Shown here: piece after piece, positions 9,774-18,789 of the stretch
Layout: the number at the start of each line of letters is the position of its first letter
Numbering within the stretch: position 1 is the stretch's first letter
Source of the DNA: Emticicia sp031378345
GTDB lineage: Bacteria > Bacteroidota > Bacteroidia > Cytophagales > Spirosomataceae
Reading direction: 5' to 3'
Assembly: GCA_031378345.1 (NCBI GenBank)
Contig: JANNDY010000010.1
Location: 221,821 to 285,820 of the forward strand
Length of the DNA stretch: 64,000 nt
The notes under the pieces: model-generated
What the model saw: the letters and a program-made list of their open reading frames with translations, nothing else
Databases searched by the model: none
What the model was told of the DNA's origin: nothing
Made by a program: the position numbers and the translations under genes

Positions 9774-10550
9774 ATGAAAACAAAAATCAATATAAAAACT
9801 TGGAATGTTACAATCCTAATTACTATCTTGGCATTTAGTTGTAAAGTTTCAACTACTGCTCAAAGCGAAAAGGGTTTCAAGTCAATTTTCGATGGCAAAA
9901 CACTTAACGGATGGGAAGGAGATTCCAAATATTGGCGAGTAGAAAATGGCAATTTGGTCGGAGAAATTACGCCAGAAACCTTACTCAAAACCAATTCATT
10001 CATTACTTGGAAAGGAGGCGAACCAGCAGATTTTGAGCTAAAAGGTGAATTTAATATCACCGAAAAAGGCAATTCCGGCATCAATTATCGCAGCGAAAAA
10101 TTGCCCGATATACCTTATGCGTTGAGAGGTTATCAAGCTGATATTGACGGAGCAAATCGTTATACAGGGCAAAACTACGAAGAGCGTGGACGTACAACCT
10201 TAGCATATCGTGGACAAATTACGAGCATTAACTCTCAAACAAGCCCAATGACTCTTGAAGAAGTTCGTAAGAAAGTACAAAAAAATGCTTGGACAGAACT
10301 TAATATAACAGGAAGTTTGGGTGAAAATGAAGCCTTAAAAACAAAAATTAAAGGTGAAGATTGGAATACATTTCATTTAGTAATAAAAGGCAATCGTTTA
10401 CAGCATTACATCAATGATATTTTGATGAGTGATGTAACCGACAATGACTTAGTAAATGGAAAATCAAAGGGTATTTTGGGCGTACAAGTACACGTAGGTC
10501 CACCTATGAAAGTGCAATATCGAAATTTAAGAATAAAAGAATTGAAATAA
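9774..10550 (+). CDS. DUF1080 lipoprotein (3-keto-glycoside hydrolase family)
   Basis: A 258-residue protein with a long hydrophobic N-terminus ending in lipobox LAFSC (Cys23), so it should be a lipoprotein facing the periplasm or surface. The rest is one concanavalin-like DUF1080 domain: it opens with GFKSIFDGKTLNGWEGD and ends VGPPMKVQYRNLRIKEL, both typical. Pfam calls this family 3-keto-disaccharide hydrolase; characterised members cleave glycosides that were first oxidised at C3. With the Gfo/Idh oxidoreductase and two TIM-barrel isomerases downstream, this points to an oxidative glycoside-cleavage route. Conserved residues of the catalytic site were not checked. Its stop codon overlaps the first unit of a heptamer repeat array. 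Confidence 0.88.
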   Translation: MKTKINIKTWNVTILITILAFSCKVSTTAQSEKGFKSIFDGKTLNGWEGDSKYWRVENGNLVGEITPETLLKTNSFITWKGGEPADFELKGEFNITEKGNSGINYRSEKLPDIPYALRGYQADIDGANRYTGQNYEERGRTTLAYRGQITSINSQTSPMTLEEVRKKVQKNAWTELNITGSLGENEALKTKIKGEDWNTFHLVIKGNRLQHYINDILMSDVTDNDLVNGKSKGILGVQVHVGPPMKVQYRNLRIKELK

Positions 10551-10644
10551 GACAATAGAGATTAGACAAGAGACATAAGACTTTTCTACTCGCTTTAAAT
10601 GAATAAGAAGCTCTCTCGTCTTTTGTCTCTCATCTCGCATCTAA
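10550..10644. repeat. Inverted pair of heptamer arrays
   Basis: The left arm (10550-10584) is five 7-nt units all starting AGA: AGACAAT, AGAGATT, AGACAAG, AGACATA, AGACTTT. The right arm (10610-10644) is five units with TCT at positions 3-5: GCTCTCT, CGTCTTT, TGTCTCT, CATCTCG, CATCTAA. The arms are complementary in style and can fold. An in-frame ATG at 10599 lies between them and would add 16 repeat-encoded residues to the next protein. Confidence 0.8.
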
Positions 10645-10646
10645 AT

Positions 10647-11498
10647 ATGAACAAAATAGGTTTCAATGTATTAGCATGGTCGGCAGGAGTTTCAGAGGAG
10701 TTATTTCCTCTAATTGAAAGATTAAAAACCATTGGTTATGATGGTGTAGAATATTTTGTAGGTGCAGCCGACGAAAATGCTTATAAAGTAGTAGGTAAGC
10801 ACTCCAAAGATATTGGTTTAGAGGTTACAACCGTAACGGTCGTTAGCCCCGATGCCAACCCAATTGATGAGTCGGCGAGTGTACGTCAGAAAGGTTTAGA
10901 CCGAATAAAATGGGCAATCGACCGCTCTTATGATTTGGGTTCGACCGTCCTTTGTGGGCCGTTTCATTCTGCTCACGCACATTTTGAGGCACATCCTGCT
11001 CTCGACAATGAATATAAACGAGCCGCTGAAATTTTGTACCAAGCAGGCGAACACGCCAAGCAAGCCAATATCATTTTAGCTCCAGAGGCTCTCAATCGTT
11101 TTGAGTGCTATTTGTGCAACACGATGGAACAACTGTCAAAATTGATAACGATGGTAAACCATCCGAATGTTCGAGCAATGTTTGATACGCATCATGCCAA
11201 TATCGAAGAGAAAAAGTATGCTACGGCAATCAATACCATTGCTCCATATTTGAGCCACGTTCATATCAGCGAAAACGACCGAGGTACACCAGGTGACGGA
11301 CACGTGCCTTTCGATGATACTTTTGACGCATTAGCTTCAGTAAATTATAAAGGTTGGCTAACAATTGAAGCTTTTTCAAGAAATGACCCTGATTTTGCCA
11401 ATGCCATCAATGTTTGGCGTGAATACAACGACCCGTGGCACATTGCCGAAAATGGCTTGAAATTTATTAAGGAAATGTGTGCAAAACATAATTTGTAA
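10647..11498 (+). CDS. Sugar phosphate isomerase/epimerase (xylose isomerase-like TIM barrel)
   Basis: A 283-residue cytoplasmic TIM-barrel protein starting MNKIGFNVLAWSAG. The ATG at 10647 is preferred over one at 10599, because the extra 16 residues would be coded by the repeat array and do not look like the family. Features of the AP_endonuc_2 family are visible: LAPEALNRFECYL, MFDTHHANIEE (metal Asp/His), HVHISENDRGTPGDGH and the late Glu in WLTIEAFS. It resembles D-tagatose/D-psicose 3-epimerase-like enzymes. It lies 8 bp before the DUF4432 gene. The likely role is ketose or keto-sugar isomerisation or hydration in the locus; the substrate is unknown. Confidence 0.9.
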   Translation: MNKIGFNVLAWSAGVSEELFPLIERLKTIGYDGVEYFVGAADENAYKVVGKHSKDIGLEVTTVTVVSPDANPIDESASVRQKGLDRIKWAIDRSYDLGSTVLCGPFHSAHAHFEAHPALDNEYKRAAEILYQAGEHAKQANIILAPEALNRFECYLCNTMEQLSKLITMVNHPNVRAMFDTHHANIEEKKYATAINTIAPYLSHVHISENDRGTPGDGHVPFDDTFDALASVNYKGWLTIEAFSRNDPDFANAINVWREYNDPWHIAENGLKFIKEMCAKHNL

Positions 11499-11506
11499 GC
11501 TAATCT

Positions 11507-12529
11507 ATGAATCTAAACTTCAAAGATAAAATATCAAATCCTGCTCAACTTGGTGGCATCGAAACATCAGTTCTTGACAATGGTTTGGGTCGTGGAAATC
11601 GAATTGCTTGGATAAACACCGGAACTGGGTTGAGATATAAAGTGGTCATTGATAGAGGAATGGACATTGCCGATGCTGTCTATAACCAATATAGTTTAGC
11701 TTGGCTCAGTCATGGTGGTTTTATGGCTCCACAACCAAATTCTGACCGAGGAATCGATTGGTTAAAAACTTTTGGTGGCGGACTCCTAACCACTTGTGGA
11801 CTTTCGCACGTGGGCGGACCTGAAAATGATGAATTTGGTGAAAGAGGTATTCATGGAAACATCTCAAATCTTCCTGCTGAAATTGTATCTATCATTCAAC
11901 CCGACCCTGTTGCAGGGAAAATGGAAATGAGTATTTCAGGAATTATTAAAGAAACAAAGGTTTTTGGTCCAAGTCTCGAACTTAGGCGAACTATTTCGGG
12001 AAAATTAGGTGAAGCAACTATCAAAATCCACGACGAAGTAATAAATCGAGGAAATACTCCCGCACCATTGATGCTCTTGTACCATTTCAATTTCGGCTTT
12101 CCGATGGTAGATGAAGGAACAGAAATACTTTGGCAGGGTAAATGGAAACCACGTTTTGGCGATGAAAATGCCAAAATTTTCAAAGAAGGTAGCAATTTTA
12201 AAACCTGCCCAGCACCCATTGATGACCATCTTGGCACTGGTGAAGAAGTTGCATTTATAGACCCAAATGCCGATGATTCAGGAATATGTTTTGCAGGACT
12301 TTATAACTCCAAAATTGGTCTAAAAGTAGAAATTAGTTTCAAAAAAGAACAGTTGCCTCACTTAATCAATTGGCAACATTGGGGAAAAGGCGAATACGTA
12401 ACAGGTATTGAACCTGCCACCAATCCACCAATCGGACAAGCCCAAGCAAGGGCAAATAATGAGTTGATTTTGCTGAATTCATACGAAACTCGTTCTTTTG
12501 ATTTAGAAATTAAAGCTTTAGAAATATAA
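11507..12529 (+). CDS. DUF4432 family aldose 1-epimerase-like protein
   Basis: A 340-residue cytoplasmic protein of the galactose-mutarotase beta-sandwich superfamily, DUF4432 branch. Typical segments are GIETSVLDNGLGRGNRIAWINTG near the N-terminus, KVVIDRGMDIADA, LTTCGLSHVGGP, GERGIHGNISNLPA (His in the mutarotase site) and YHFNFGFPMVDEGTE. Members of this family often sit beside sugar isomerases and oxidoreductases, and interconvert anomers or act on unusual sugars. The gene follows the TIM-barrel gene by 8 bp. There is no signal peptide. Biochemical function is not established by sequence alone. Confidence 0.88.
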   Translation: MNLNFKDKISNPAQLGGIETSVLDNGLGRGNRIAWINTGTGLRYKVVIDRGMDIADAVYNQYSLAWLSHGGFMAPQPNSDRGIDWLKTFGGGLLTTCGLSHVGGPENDEFGERGIHGNISNLPAEIVSIIQPDPVAGKMEMSISGIIKETKVFGPSLELRRTISGKLGEATIKIHDEVINRGNTPAPLMLLYHFNFGFPMVDEGTEILWQGKWKPRFGDENAKIFKEGSNFKTCPAPIDDHLGTGEEVAFIDPNADDSGICFAGLYNSKIGLKVEISFKKEQLPHLINWQHWGKGEYVTGIEPATNPPIGQAQARANNELILLNSYETRSFDLEIKALEI

Positions 12530-12571
12530 AACTACGTAACATTACATTCAACCAATCAAAAATATTACATT

Positions 12572-13777
12572 ATGTCAAATTTAAGTATAGCACAAAAAGC
12601 TTTAGAACAAGGAAAAGGAATTTTACGATTAACACCGACTTGGGTTCCTCGTTCATTTTGTGTACCAGGCCGCAGAATAAAACTTCACCCCGATGATTAT
12701 TATGTACTCGGTGGTGTGCGTGGCGGAATCGATGAACGTTGGCTTTCGTCAACAACTCCTGCCAAAAATGGTCCATTAACAGGCGAAAATGAAGGTTTAA
12801 GTTTCGTTATAGTAGATAATGAAAAAGTCCTTTTGAAAGATGCTATCGAAGAACTCGGTGCCGAAATCATCGGCAACCGCCTTTGGGATGAATACAAAAG
12901 TTGGCCAATGTACTCGAAGTTTTTTGACAATATGGGGCCTTTGCCGCACCACATTCACCACAACGACAAAGAAGCAGCCAAAATCGGACAGCTTGGCAAA
13001 CCCGAAGCCTATTATTTTCCGCCACAATTGAACAATCATGGTGGAGATTTTCCTTATACATTTTTTGGCATCGCCCCAGGCACAACCAAAGAGCAAATCA
13101 AAGAATGTTTGATGAATTTCACGAAAGGCGATAATAAAATCACGATGTTTTCGCAAGCATTCCCACTAATACCAGGTACTGGTTGGGATGTTCCCCCAGG
13201 AATGTTGCACGCCCCAGGAAGTATGTGTACTTATGAGCCACAAAAAGCATCGGATGTTTTTGCTATGTATCAATCTTTGGTTAATGAGGCCATTATTCCA
13301 GAAGAATTATTGTGGAATGGCACACCTCCCGACCAAATTGGCGATTATGACCAACTTATGGGTGTTATTGACTGGGAATTAAACACCAATCCAAATTTGC
13401 TCGAAACTCGTTTCATGCAGCCAAAACCTGTAAAAGACATGGCAGAAATGGAAGCAGAAGGCTATATTGAAAAATGGGTTTGCTATCGTTCGGAAGCATT
13501 TTCCGCAAAAGAATTAACTATTCTTCCAAATCAGACCGTAACAATTAAAGATAGTGCCGCATATGGTATAATCATGATGCAAGGTCACGGCAAAATGGGT
13601 GTTTGGAATATCGAAACTCCTGCCCTAATTCGTTACGGACAACTAACAAATGATGAGTTTTTCATTACCGAAAAAGCAGCAATGGAAGGCGTAACAATTA
13701 CGAATTATTCGGCAAATGACCCAATCGTAATGCTCAAACATTTCGGGCCAAATAACCCTGATTTAATTATTGAGTGA
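12572..13777 (+). CDS. Type I mannose-6-phosphate isomerase-like cupin protein
   Basis: A 401-residue cytoplasmic protein. It resembles class I phosphomannose isomerases and related sugar-locus cupins: PGRRIKLHPDDYYVLGG near the N-terminus, a metal-binding LPHHIHHND (residues about 127-135) and DVPPGMLHAPGS (about 209-220) with further His/Glu ligands. The C-terminal third forms a second small beta domain. Its position in the sugar operon supports an isomerase role on a free or phosphorylated sugar. It is not a clear orthologue of E. coli ManA, so I give no symbol. Its stop codon abuts an octamer repeat array. Confidence 0.75.
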   Translation: MSNLSIAQKALEQGKGILRLTPTWVPRSFCVPGRRIKLHPDDYYVLGGVRGGIDERWLSSTTPAKNGPLTGENEGLSFVIVDNEKVLLKDAIEELGAEIIGNRLWDEYKSWPMYSKFFDNMGPLPHHIHHNDKEAAKIGQLGKPEAYYFPPQLNNHGGDFPYTFFGIAPGTTKEQIKECLMNFTKGDNKITMFSQAFPLIPGTGWDVPPGMLHAPGSMCTYEPQKASDVFAMYQSLVNEAIIPEELLWNGTPPDQIGDYDQLMGVIDWELNTNPNLLETRFMQPKPVKDMAEMEAEGYIEKWVCYRSEAFSAKELTILPNQTVTIKDSAAYGIIMMQGHGKMGVWNIETPALIRYGQLTNDEFFITEKAAMEGVTITNYSANDPIVMLKHFGPNNPDLIIE

Positions 13778-13849
13778 TTTAGTGATTGAACGAATGAGTG
13801 ATTAAAAAACTAATTCTCATTCACTAAACCACTCATTCACAAATCACCA
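13774..13849. repeat. Inverted pair of octamer arrays
   Basis: The left arm is GTGATTTA, GTGATTGA, ACGAATGA, GTGATTAA (13774-13805). The right arm is CATTCACT, AAACCACT, CATTCACA, AATCACCA (13818-13849), the reverse-complement style. The period is 8 nt, unlike the 7 nt seen elsewhere. The first unit overlaps the end of the cupin gene. Confidence 0.75.
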
Positions 13850-13885
13850 AATAAAAAAAGAACAACCTAAAAATCTATTTAATAT

Positions 13886-14917
13886 ATGGAAAATAATTAT
13901 CCCAAACTTCACAATGCCACGTGGCCCGGCATTGTAGGAAAAGGACCCGACTCTGAGCCAGCTATTGCATTGGATAAAATGCTCGAAATGACAGCCGCTG
14001 CCGAAGTTGATGGCGAAAAATTTGATGGTGTTGATTTAGGACTTTTCGACCCACACTACGACCTTTCAACTTCAAAAGATGCTGTCAAAAGATTGGCTGA
14101 TAAAGTTGCAAAGCATGGTCTTGAAATCGGTAGTTTAGTTGCTCCAATTTGGGGTGGCCCTGCGATGGGAAGTAAATCAGAGCGTAAGCAATTTATACAG
14201 ATGGTCAAGAAATCTTGTCAAATCGGGCAAAGATTACGTGAAATGGGCATTCGTCCGAACGGAGTGATCAGAATTGACTCGGCAAGTGGAGTTCATGCGT
14301 GGGCAGAAGCTCCGAAGAAAAACACCAAACTAATTGCCAAAACTTTCAGAGAAGCCTGTGATGTAGCTGCCGATTATGGCGAAAAACTTGCTGCCGAAGG
14401 CGAAATTTGTTGGGGAGGAATGCACTCATGGAAATATATGCTCGAAACCTTAGAAATGGTCGGTCGCCCAAACATTGGTTTTCAAGCAGATATGTCACAT
14501 ACAACTTTATATTTACTTGGCTATAATGCACCAGAGCATCGAGTTTTACCCGAAGATTTCAAATGGGAAGATAGAGAAACGTTTCTTGCAGGATTAACAA
14601 AATTGACAAACGCCCTTCGTCCGTGGACAATTGACTTCCATGTTGCACAAAATGATGGCACTGTTCACGGAACTGGCTCGCACGATAAAACTGGTCGCCA
14701 CTGCCAAGCAACCGACCCTAACGGCAAACTTGATATTGCTCACGATGCAGGTTTGTGGCTGCGTCATAAAGATGGAAAACTCACAAAAGCATTTAAGCAC
14801 ATTTGCTGGGACGGCTGTATGTTTCCAAACGATGTGATGAATCAACAAAAAACTTGGAATGATATTTTAGCAGCCATGATAAATGTTAGAAAACAACATG
14901 GGTGGTATGAAGCGTAA
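13886..14917 (+). CDS. Second sugar isomerase/epimerase-type TIM barrel
   Basis: A 343-residue cytoplasmic TIM-barrel protein, clearly different from the one at 10647. Recognisable parts are the N-terminal NATWPGIVGKGPDSEPAI, FDGVDLGLFDPHYDLS, LAAEGEICWGGMHSW (metal Glu), IGFQADMSHTTLY (metal Asp/His) and TIDFHVAQNDGTVHGTGSHD (metal His). These match AP_endonuc_2/xylose-isomerase-like enzymes of carbohydrate-degrading Bacteroidota and Planctomycetota. It is encoded between two repeat arrays but in line with the other sugar genes. A role in isomerising or dehydrating a keto-sugar is likely by context, but the substrate is unknown. Confidence 0.88.
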   Translation: MENNYPKLHNATWPGIVGKGPDSEPAIALDKMLEMTAAAEVDGEKFDGVDLGLFDPHYDLSTSKDAVKRLADKVAKHGLEIGSLVAPIWGGPAMGSKSERKQFIQMVKKSCQIGQRLREMGIRPNGVIRIDSASGVHAWAEAPKKNTKLIAKTFREACDVAADYGEKLAAEGEICWGGMHSWKYMLETLEMVGRPNIGFQADMSHTTLYLLGYNAPEHRVLPEDFKWEDRETFLAGLTKLTNALRPWTIDFHVAQNDGTVHGTGSHDKTGRHCQATDPNGKLDIAHDAGLWLRHKDGKLTKAFKHICWDGCMFPNDVMNQQKTWNDILAAMINVRKQHGWYEA

Positions 14918-14923
14918 ATTTAT

Positions 14924-15001
14924 ATAAGATATTAGACAAAAGATATGAGATGTTAGATAAATACTATTATTCACTTGTCTTTTGTCTAACATCTCCTGTC
15001 T
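14924..15001. repeat. Inverted pair of heptamer arrays
   Basis: The left arm has five units with AGA at positions 4-6: ATAAGAT, ATTAGAC, AAAAGAT, ATGAGAT, GTTAGAT (14924-14958). The right arm has CTTGTCT, TTTGTCT, AACATCT, CCTGTCT (14974-15001). The whole can form a hairpin between the TIM-barrel gene and the oxidoreductase gene. Confidence 0.8.
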
Positions 15002-15016
15002 AAAATCAATAAAACT

Positions 15017-16180
15017 ATGTCAGCTAAAAAACAACTCAGAATAGGATTAATAGGAACGGGTTTTATGGGAAGAACTCACTCCAATGGATATAACCGTGTA
15101 CCAAACTTTTTCCCAGAATTAGAATATAAGCCTGTTTTAAAGGCAGTTTGCTCAAGAAATGCTGAAAAAGTACAAGCATTTGCCGACCAATGGGGTTATG
15201 AATCTATCGAAACCGATTGGAGAAAACTCATCGCCCGTGATGATATTGATGCAGTAGATATTTGTACTCCCAACGATTCTCATGCAGAAATTGCCATTGC
15301 AGCAGCAAAAGCAGGGAAAATGATTTTGTGCGAAAAACCTCTTTCTCGCAATTTGGAAGAAGGCGAAGCAATGGTTAAAGCAATAGAGGAAGCTAACGTT
15401 AATAGTACTGTTTGGTACAATTACCGTAGATTACCTGCTGTTTCTTTGGCAAAACAAATTGTTGATTCAGGAAAACTGGGCAAAATATACCATTATAGAG
15501 CTAATTTTTTGCAAGATTGGACAATTAGTGCCGACCTTCCACAAGGAGGAACTGGACTTTGGAGAATGGATGCGGAAGCAGCAGGTTCGGGAGTTACGGG
15601 CGACCTTTTGGCTCACTGTATTGATACCGCCATGTGGCTCAACGGTGCAATTGTTGATGTGTCAGCGGTTACAGAGACTTTTGTTAAAGAACGTATGCAC
15701 CAACTCACAGGAAAAGTTGAACCAGTAAAAATTGATGATGCCTGTATTTTCCACTGTCATTTTGCCAATGGTTCACTCGGTCTTTTTGAATCAACACGCT
15801 ACGCTCGTGGGCATAAAGCTCTTTATACTTTTGAAATCAACGGTGCAGATGCTTCCATTCGTTGGGATTTGCACGACCTCAATCGCATGGAATATTTCGA
15901 CCATCGTGATGAGTCAATTGTGCGTGGCTGGCGTTCGATTATTGTAACCGATGGCGACCAACCATACATGGATAAATGGTGGGTTGGGGGCTTAGGCATT
16001 GGTTATGAGCATAGTTTCGTGCATCAAGTAGCTGATTTCTTGAAAAGCTTAGAAACTGGCGAAGGTTGTTCTCCAACTTTCAAAGAAGCTCTTCAAACCC
16101 AAAAAGTATGTGAAGCCGTCATTGATTCTGCCAATTCAAAAAGTTGGAAGGATACAAATGTGGATGGTGATTTTGTTTAA
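15017..16180 (+). CDS. Gfo/Idh/MocA family oxidoreductase
   Basis: A 387-residue NAD(P)-dependent oxidoreductase without a signal peptide. The Rossmann motif GLIGTGFMG is at residues 10-18. The catalytic EKP is Glu106-Lys107-Pro108, and the second-domain site reads GDLLAHCID with Asp196, His200 and Asp203. Family members oxidise or reduce sugars and cyclitols at a ring hydroxyl, including 3-dehydrogenation. Being cytoplasmic, it would act after import, for instance reducing a 3-keto sugar or oxidising an intact glycoside. It follows the second TIM barrel by 99 bp of repeat DNA and precedes the ABC importer. The exact substrate is not deducible. Confidence 0.93.
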   Translation: MSAKKQLRIGLIGTGFMGRTHSNGYNRVPNFFPELEYKPVLKAVCSRNAEKVQAFADQWGYESIETDWRKLIARDDIDAVDICTPNDSHAEIAIAAAKAGKMILCEKPLSRNLEEGEAMVKAIEEANVNSTVWYNYRRLPAVSLAKQIVDSGKLGKIYHYRANFLQDWTISADLPQGGTGLWRMDAEAAGSGVTGDLLAHCIDTAMWLNGAIVDVSAVTETFVKERMHQLTGKVEPVKIDDACIFHCHFANGSLGLFESTRYARGHKALYTFEINGADASIRWDLHDLNRMEYFDHRDESIVRGWRSIIVTDGDQPYMDKWWVGGLGIGYEHSFVHQVADFLKSLETGEGCSPTFKEALQTQKVCEAVIDSANSKSWKDTNVDGDFV

Positions 16181-16216
16181 AAATAAATAGATTCCCAACG
16201 TTTTTTTAAACACCAC

Positions 16217-16244
16217 GTAGAGACGTTGCATGCAACGTCTCTAC
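16217..16244. repeat. 28-bp perfect palindrome
   Basis: GTAGAGACGTTGCA is followed directly by its exact reverse complement TGCAACGTCTCTAC. It is GC-richer than its surroundings and sits between the oxidoreductase and the ABC importer genes. From memory, similar palindromes are dispersed in cyanobacterial and some Bacteroidota genomes; I could not check this. An ATG at 16226 inside it opens a spurious extension of the next gene. Confidence 0.85.
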
Positions 16245-16273
16245 ACAATATATATTGTTTTTTCATCAAAAAC

Positions 16274-17764
16274 ATGCCCTCAAACCCTAAAAATATTCTT
16301 CATGTTCAAAATCTCTCAAAAGCATTTTTTGGGGTTAAGGCTTTAAATAATTTACAATTTGAACTTCAAAAAGGTGAAGTTCATGCTTTAATGGGCGAAA
16401 ATGGTGCAGGGAAATCTACCTTTATGAAGATTTTGATGGGCTTACTTATTCCCGATTCCGGCGATATTATTTTTGAAGGAGAATCATTAAAAAACAGCAA
16501 CGTTCACGAAAATTTACAGAAAGGAATCTCAATGATTCATCAAGAAATTTTGATCGTTCCTGAATTAACTGTTGCTCAAAATATCTTTTTAGGTCGAGAA
16601 ATTAATTATCGAAATTGGCTAAACGATAAGGCGATTAATCAAAACGCCCAAGAATTACTCAATTTAATAGGCGTGAATATCAATGCCCGAACAAAAATAA
16701 AAAATTTGAGTATTGCCGAAATGCAAATGGTCGAAATTGCCAAAGCAATTTCAACTAATGCAAAAGTTATTATCATGGATGAACCTACGTCGGCACTTTC
16801 TAATAAAGAGGTTTCGACGCTTTTCAAAATCATCAAAGATTTAAAAGCTAAGGGTGTTTCCATTATTTATATCTCTCATAAAATGGATGAAATTTATGAG
16901 ATTTCTGATAGAATTACTGTTTTGCGAGATGGCAAATACATTGCCACAAAAAATACTAGCGAATTAGATAAAAACGACTTGATTGCTTTGATGGTCGGTC
17001 GAGAAATTGATAGACTATTCCCTGAAAATATTTCAAAAAAAGGAGAGGAGGTTTTTTCAGTTGAAAATCTAAGTACAAAAGGTAAATTTGAAGAGATTAA
17101 TTTTGAAGTTCATGCGGGCGAAGTGCTTGGCATAGCAGGTTTGATGGGTGCAGGACGAACCGAAATTGCAAGAGCAATTTTTGGATTAGATAAATATGAT
17201 AGTGGAGAAATTACATTAAAAGGCAATAAAATCAACATAAAATCGCCAAAAGAAGCGATTGAAAAAGGCATTGGCTACGTGAGCGAAGACCGAAAAGTTT
17301 TGGGTTTTATTCCTGCGATGTCAATCAATGAAAATATTAGTTTATCCAGTTTAGCAAATTTTTCAAACGCTTGGTTTGTGAATTCAACCGACGAACAGGA
17401 AGCGACAACTCAACTGTCTAATGATTTGAAAATAAAGTCCACGAGCATCAATCAAAAAGTAATGAATCTGAGTGGTGGAAATCAACAAAAAGTAGTGATT
17501 GGCAAAGTTTTATTGACCTCGCCAAGTCTTGTTATTTTAGATGAACCCACTCGTGGAATTGACATCGGAGCAAAATTTGAGATTTATAAATTGATTAATC
17601 AATTGACTGACAAAGGAATAGCGGTCATTATGATTTCGTCAGAATTGCCCGAAATTTTGGGTATGAGCGATAGAATTTTGGTCCTCTCAAAAGGAAAACA
17701 AACTGCATTGCTCTCAAAACAAGAGGCAACACAAGAAAGAATCATGCACTATGCAGTGAGTTGA
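16274..17764 (+). CDS. Sugar ABC importer ATPase, two nucleotide-binding domains (RbsA/MglA type)
   Basis: A 496-residue ATPase with the RbsA layout. The N-terminal domain has Walker A GENGAGKS at residues 41-48 and DEPTSAL with Glu170. The C-terminal domain has the degenerate Walker A GLMGAGRTE around 289-297, and the signature LSGGNQQK and DEPTRGID. The start at 16274 (MPSNPKNILHVQNLSK) is chosen because an ATG 48 bp upstream lies in the palindrome and adds residues foreign to the family. With the permease and binding lipoprotein it makes a complete CUT2-class importer for a monosaccharide or related polyol. Such importers are uncommon in polysaccharide loci of Bacteroidota. Confidence 0.95.
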   Translation: MPSNPKNILHVQNLSKAFFGVKALNNLQFELQKGEVHALMGENGAGKSTFMKILMGLLIPDSGDIIFEGESLKNSNVHENLQKGISMIHQEILIVPELTVAQNIFLGREINYRNWLNDKAINQNAQELLNLIGVNINARTKIKNLSIAEMQMVEIAKAISTNAKVIIMDEPTSALSNKEVSTLFKIIKDLKAKGVSIIYISHKMDEIYEISDRITVLRDGKYIATKNTSELDKNDLIALMVGREIDRLFPENISKKGEEVFSVENLSTKGKFEEINFEVHAGEVLGIAGLMGAGRTEIARAIFGLDKYDSGEITLKGNKINIKSPKEAIEKGIGYVSEDRKVLGFIPAMSINENISLSSLANFSNAWFVNSTDEQEATTQLSNDLKIKSTSINQKVMNLSGGNQQKVVIGKVLLTSPSLVILDEPTRGIDIGAKFEIYKLINQLTDKGIAVIMISSELPEILGMSDRILVLSKGKQTALLSKQEATQERIMHYAVS

Positions 17765-17776
17765 ATTAAGATTTTT

Positions 17777-17839
17777 TGAATGACGAATGACGAATTTCAA
17801 AACTACTTATTAATTCGTTATACATAACTCGTTATTCGT
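17777..17839. repeat. Inverted pair of heptamer arrays
   Basis: The left arm is TGAATGA, CGAATGA, CGAATTT (17777-17797). The right arm is AATTCGT, TATACAT, AACTCGT, TATTCGT (17812-17839). It lies inside the ABC importer operon between ATPase and permease genes, where a foldable spacer could tune the ratio of subunits. Confidence 0.7.
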
Positions 17840-17851
17840 AAATAAAAAATT

Positions 17852-18787
17852 ATGCAGTACATCAATCGCCTAAGGCAGTACGGAATTTTTGTGGTATTTA
17901 TTATCATTTGCCTCATTCTTTCCTTGATTTCACCACAATTCTTGACAGTTTCAAATTGGACAATTATTATTACTCAAGCTTCTATCAATGCTTTGTTGGC
18001 TTTTGGCGTAACATTTGTCATTATTACTGGAGGAATTGACCTTTCATTGGGTTCGATGGTTGCTGTAACTGGCGTAACTGCCGCAATGTTGGCTCATCCC
18101 GATACTTTTCCTGTGGCACTGCCAATTTTTGCAGGTTTGTTGGCTGGGCTTTTGATGGGAGTTTTCAATGGGTTTATTATTACAAAAAGTAAAATTGCAC
18201 CTTTTATAGTTACCCTCGGAACAATGACTATCGGGCGAGGTTTGGCTCTGATTTTGAGTAAAGGTCGCCCAATTTCAAACCTTTCCGATTCGTTTAATTT
18301 CATTGGTGGTGGCAATATTTTTGGCATTCCATTTCCAATAATTGTCTTGATTTTAGTCTTTATTATTTGCTCTATTATTCTGAAAAAAACATTATTAGGG
18401 CGATACATTTATGCCATTGGCGGTAACGAACAAGCATCAAGAGCATCTGGTATTAATGTAAATCGAGTGAAAATGGCAGTTTATTCGATTTCGGGTTTAT
18501 TGGCAGGTTTGGCAGGAATTTTATTGACATCAAGAATCACAACGGGGCAACCCAACGCAGGTGCAGGTTTTGAATTAGATGCCATTGCTGCGGCAGTAAT
18601 TGGCGGGACAAGTACATCAGGTGGGACAGGCACAATGACAGGTACTTTGATTGGAGTTTTGCTGATAGGAGTAATCAATAACGGACTTGATTTACTCAAC
18701 GTAACGTCTTATTATCAGCAAGTTGTAATGGGAACTATCATTATTGGAGCAGTAGTTTTAGACAGTTGGAATCAGAAAAATAACTAA
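17852..18787 (+). CDS. Sugar ABC importer permease (RbsC type)
   Basis: A 311-residue integral membrane protein with about eight to ten hydrophobic segments, beginning at residues 11-30. The family signature GGIDLSLGSMVAVTG (about residues 60-74) and the C-terminal IAAAVIGGTSTSGGTGT with GVINNGLDLL are typical of BPD_transp_2 permeases such as RbsC. The ATPase gene ends 87 bp upstream and the binding-protein gene starts 2 bp downstream, so all three are one unit. It would form the membrane channel for the imported sugar. Length and motifs are normal. Confidence 0.95.
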   Translation: MQYINRLRQYGIFVVFIIICLILSLISPQFLTVSNWTIIITQASINALLAFGVTFVIITGGIDLSLGSMVAVTGVTAAMLAHPDTFPVALPIFAGLLAGLLMGVFNGFIITKSKIAPFIVTLGTMTIGRGLALILSKGRPISNLSDSFNFIGGGNIFGIPFPIIVLILVFIICSIILKKTLLGRYIYAIGGNEQASRASGINVNRVKMAVYSISGLLAGLAGILLTSRITTGQPNAGAGFELDAIAAAVIGGTSTSGGTGTMTGTLIGVLLIGVINNGLDLLNVTSYYQQVVMGTIIIGAVVLDSWNQKNN

Positions 18788-18789
18788 AA

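Noticed and set aside
10550..10644. CRISPR array
   Set aside because: Units are 7 nt without spacers and the arms are inverted; no cas genes anywhere in the window.
12797..13156. A 119-codon open frame on - inside the cupin gene
   Set aside because: Pure antisense shadow of a gene with clear family motifs.
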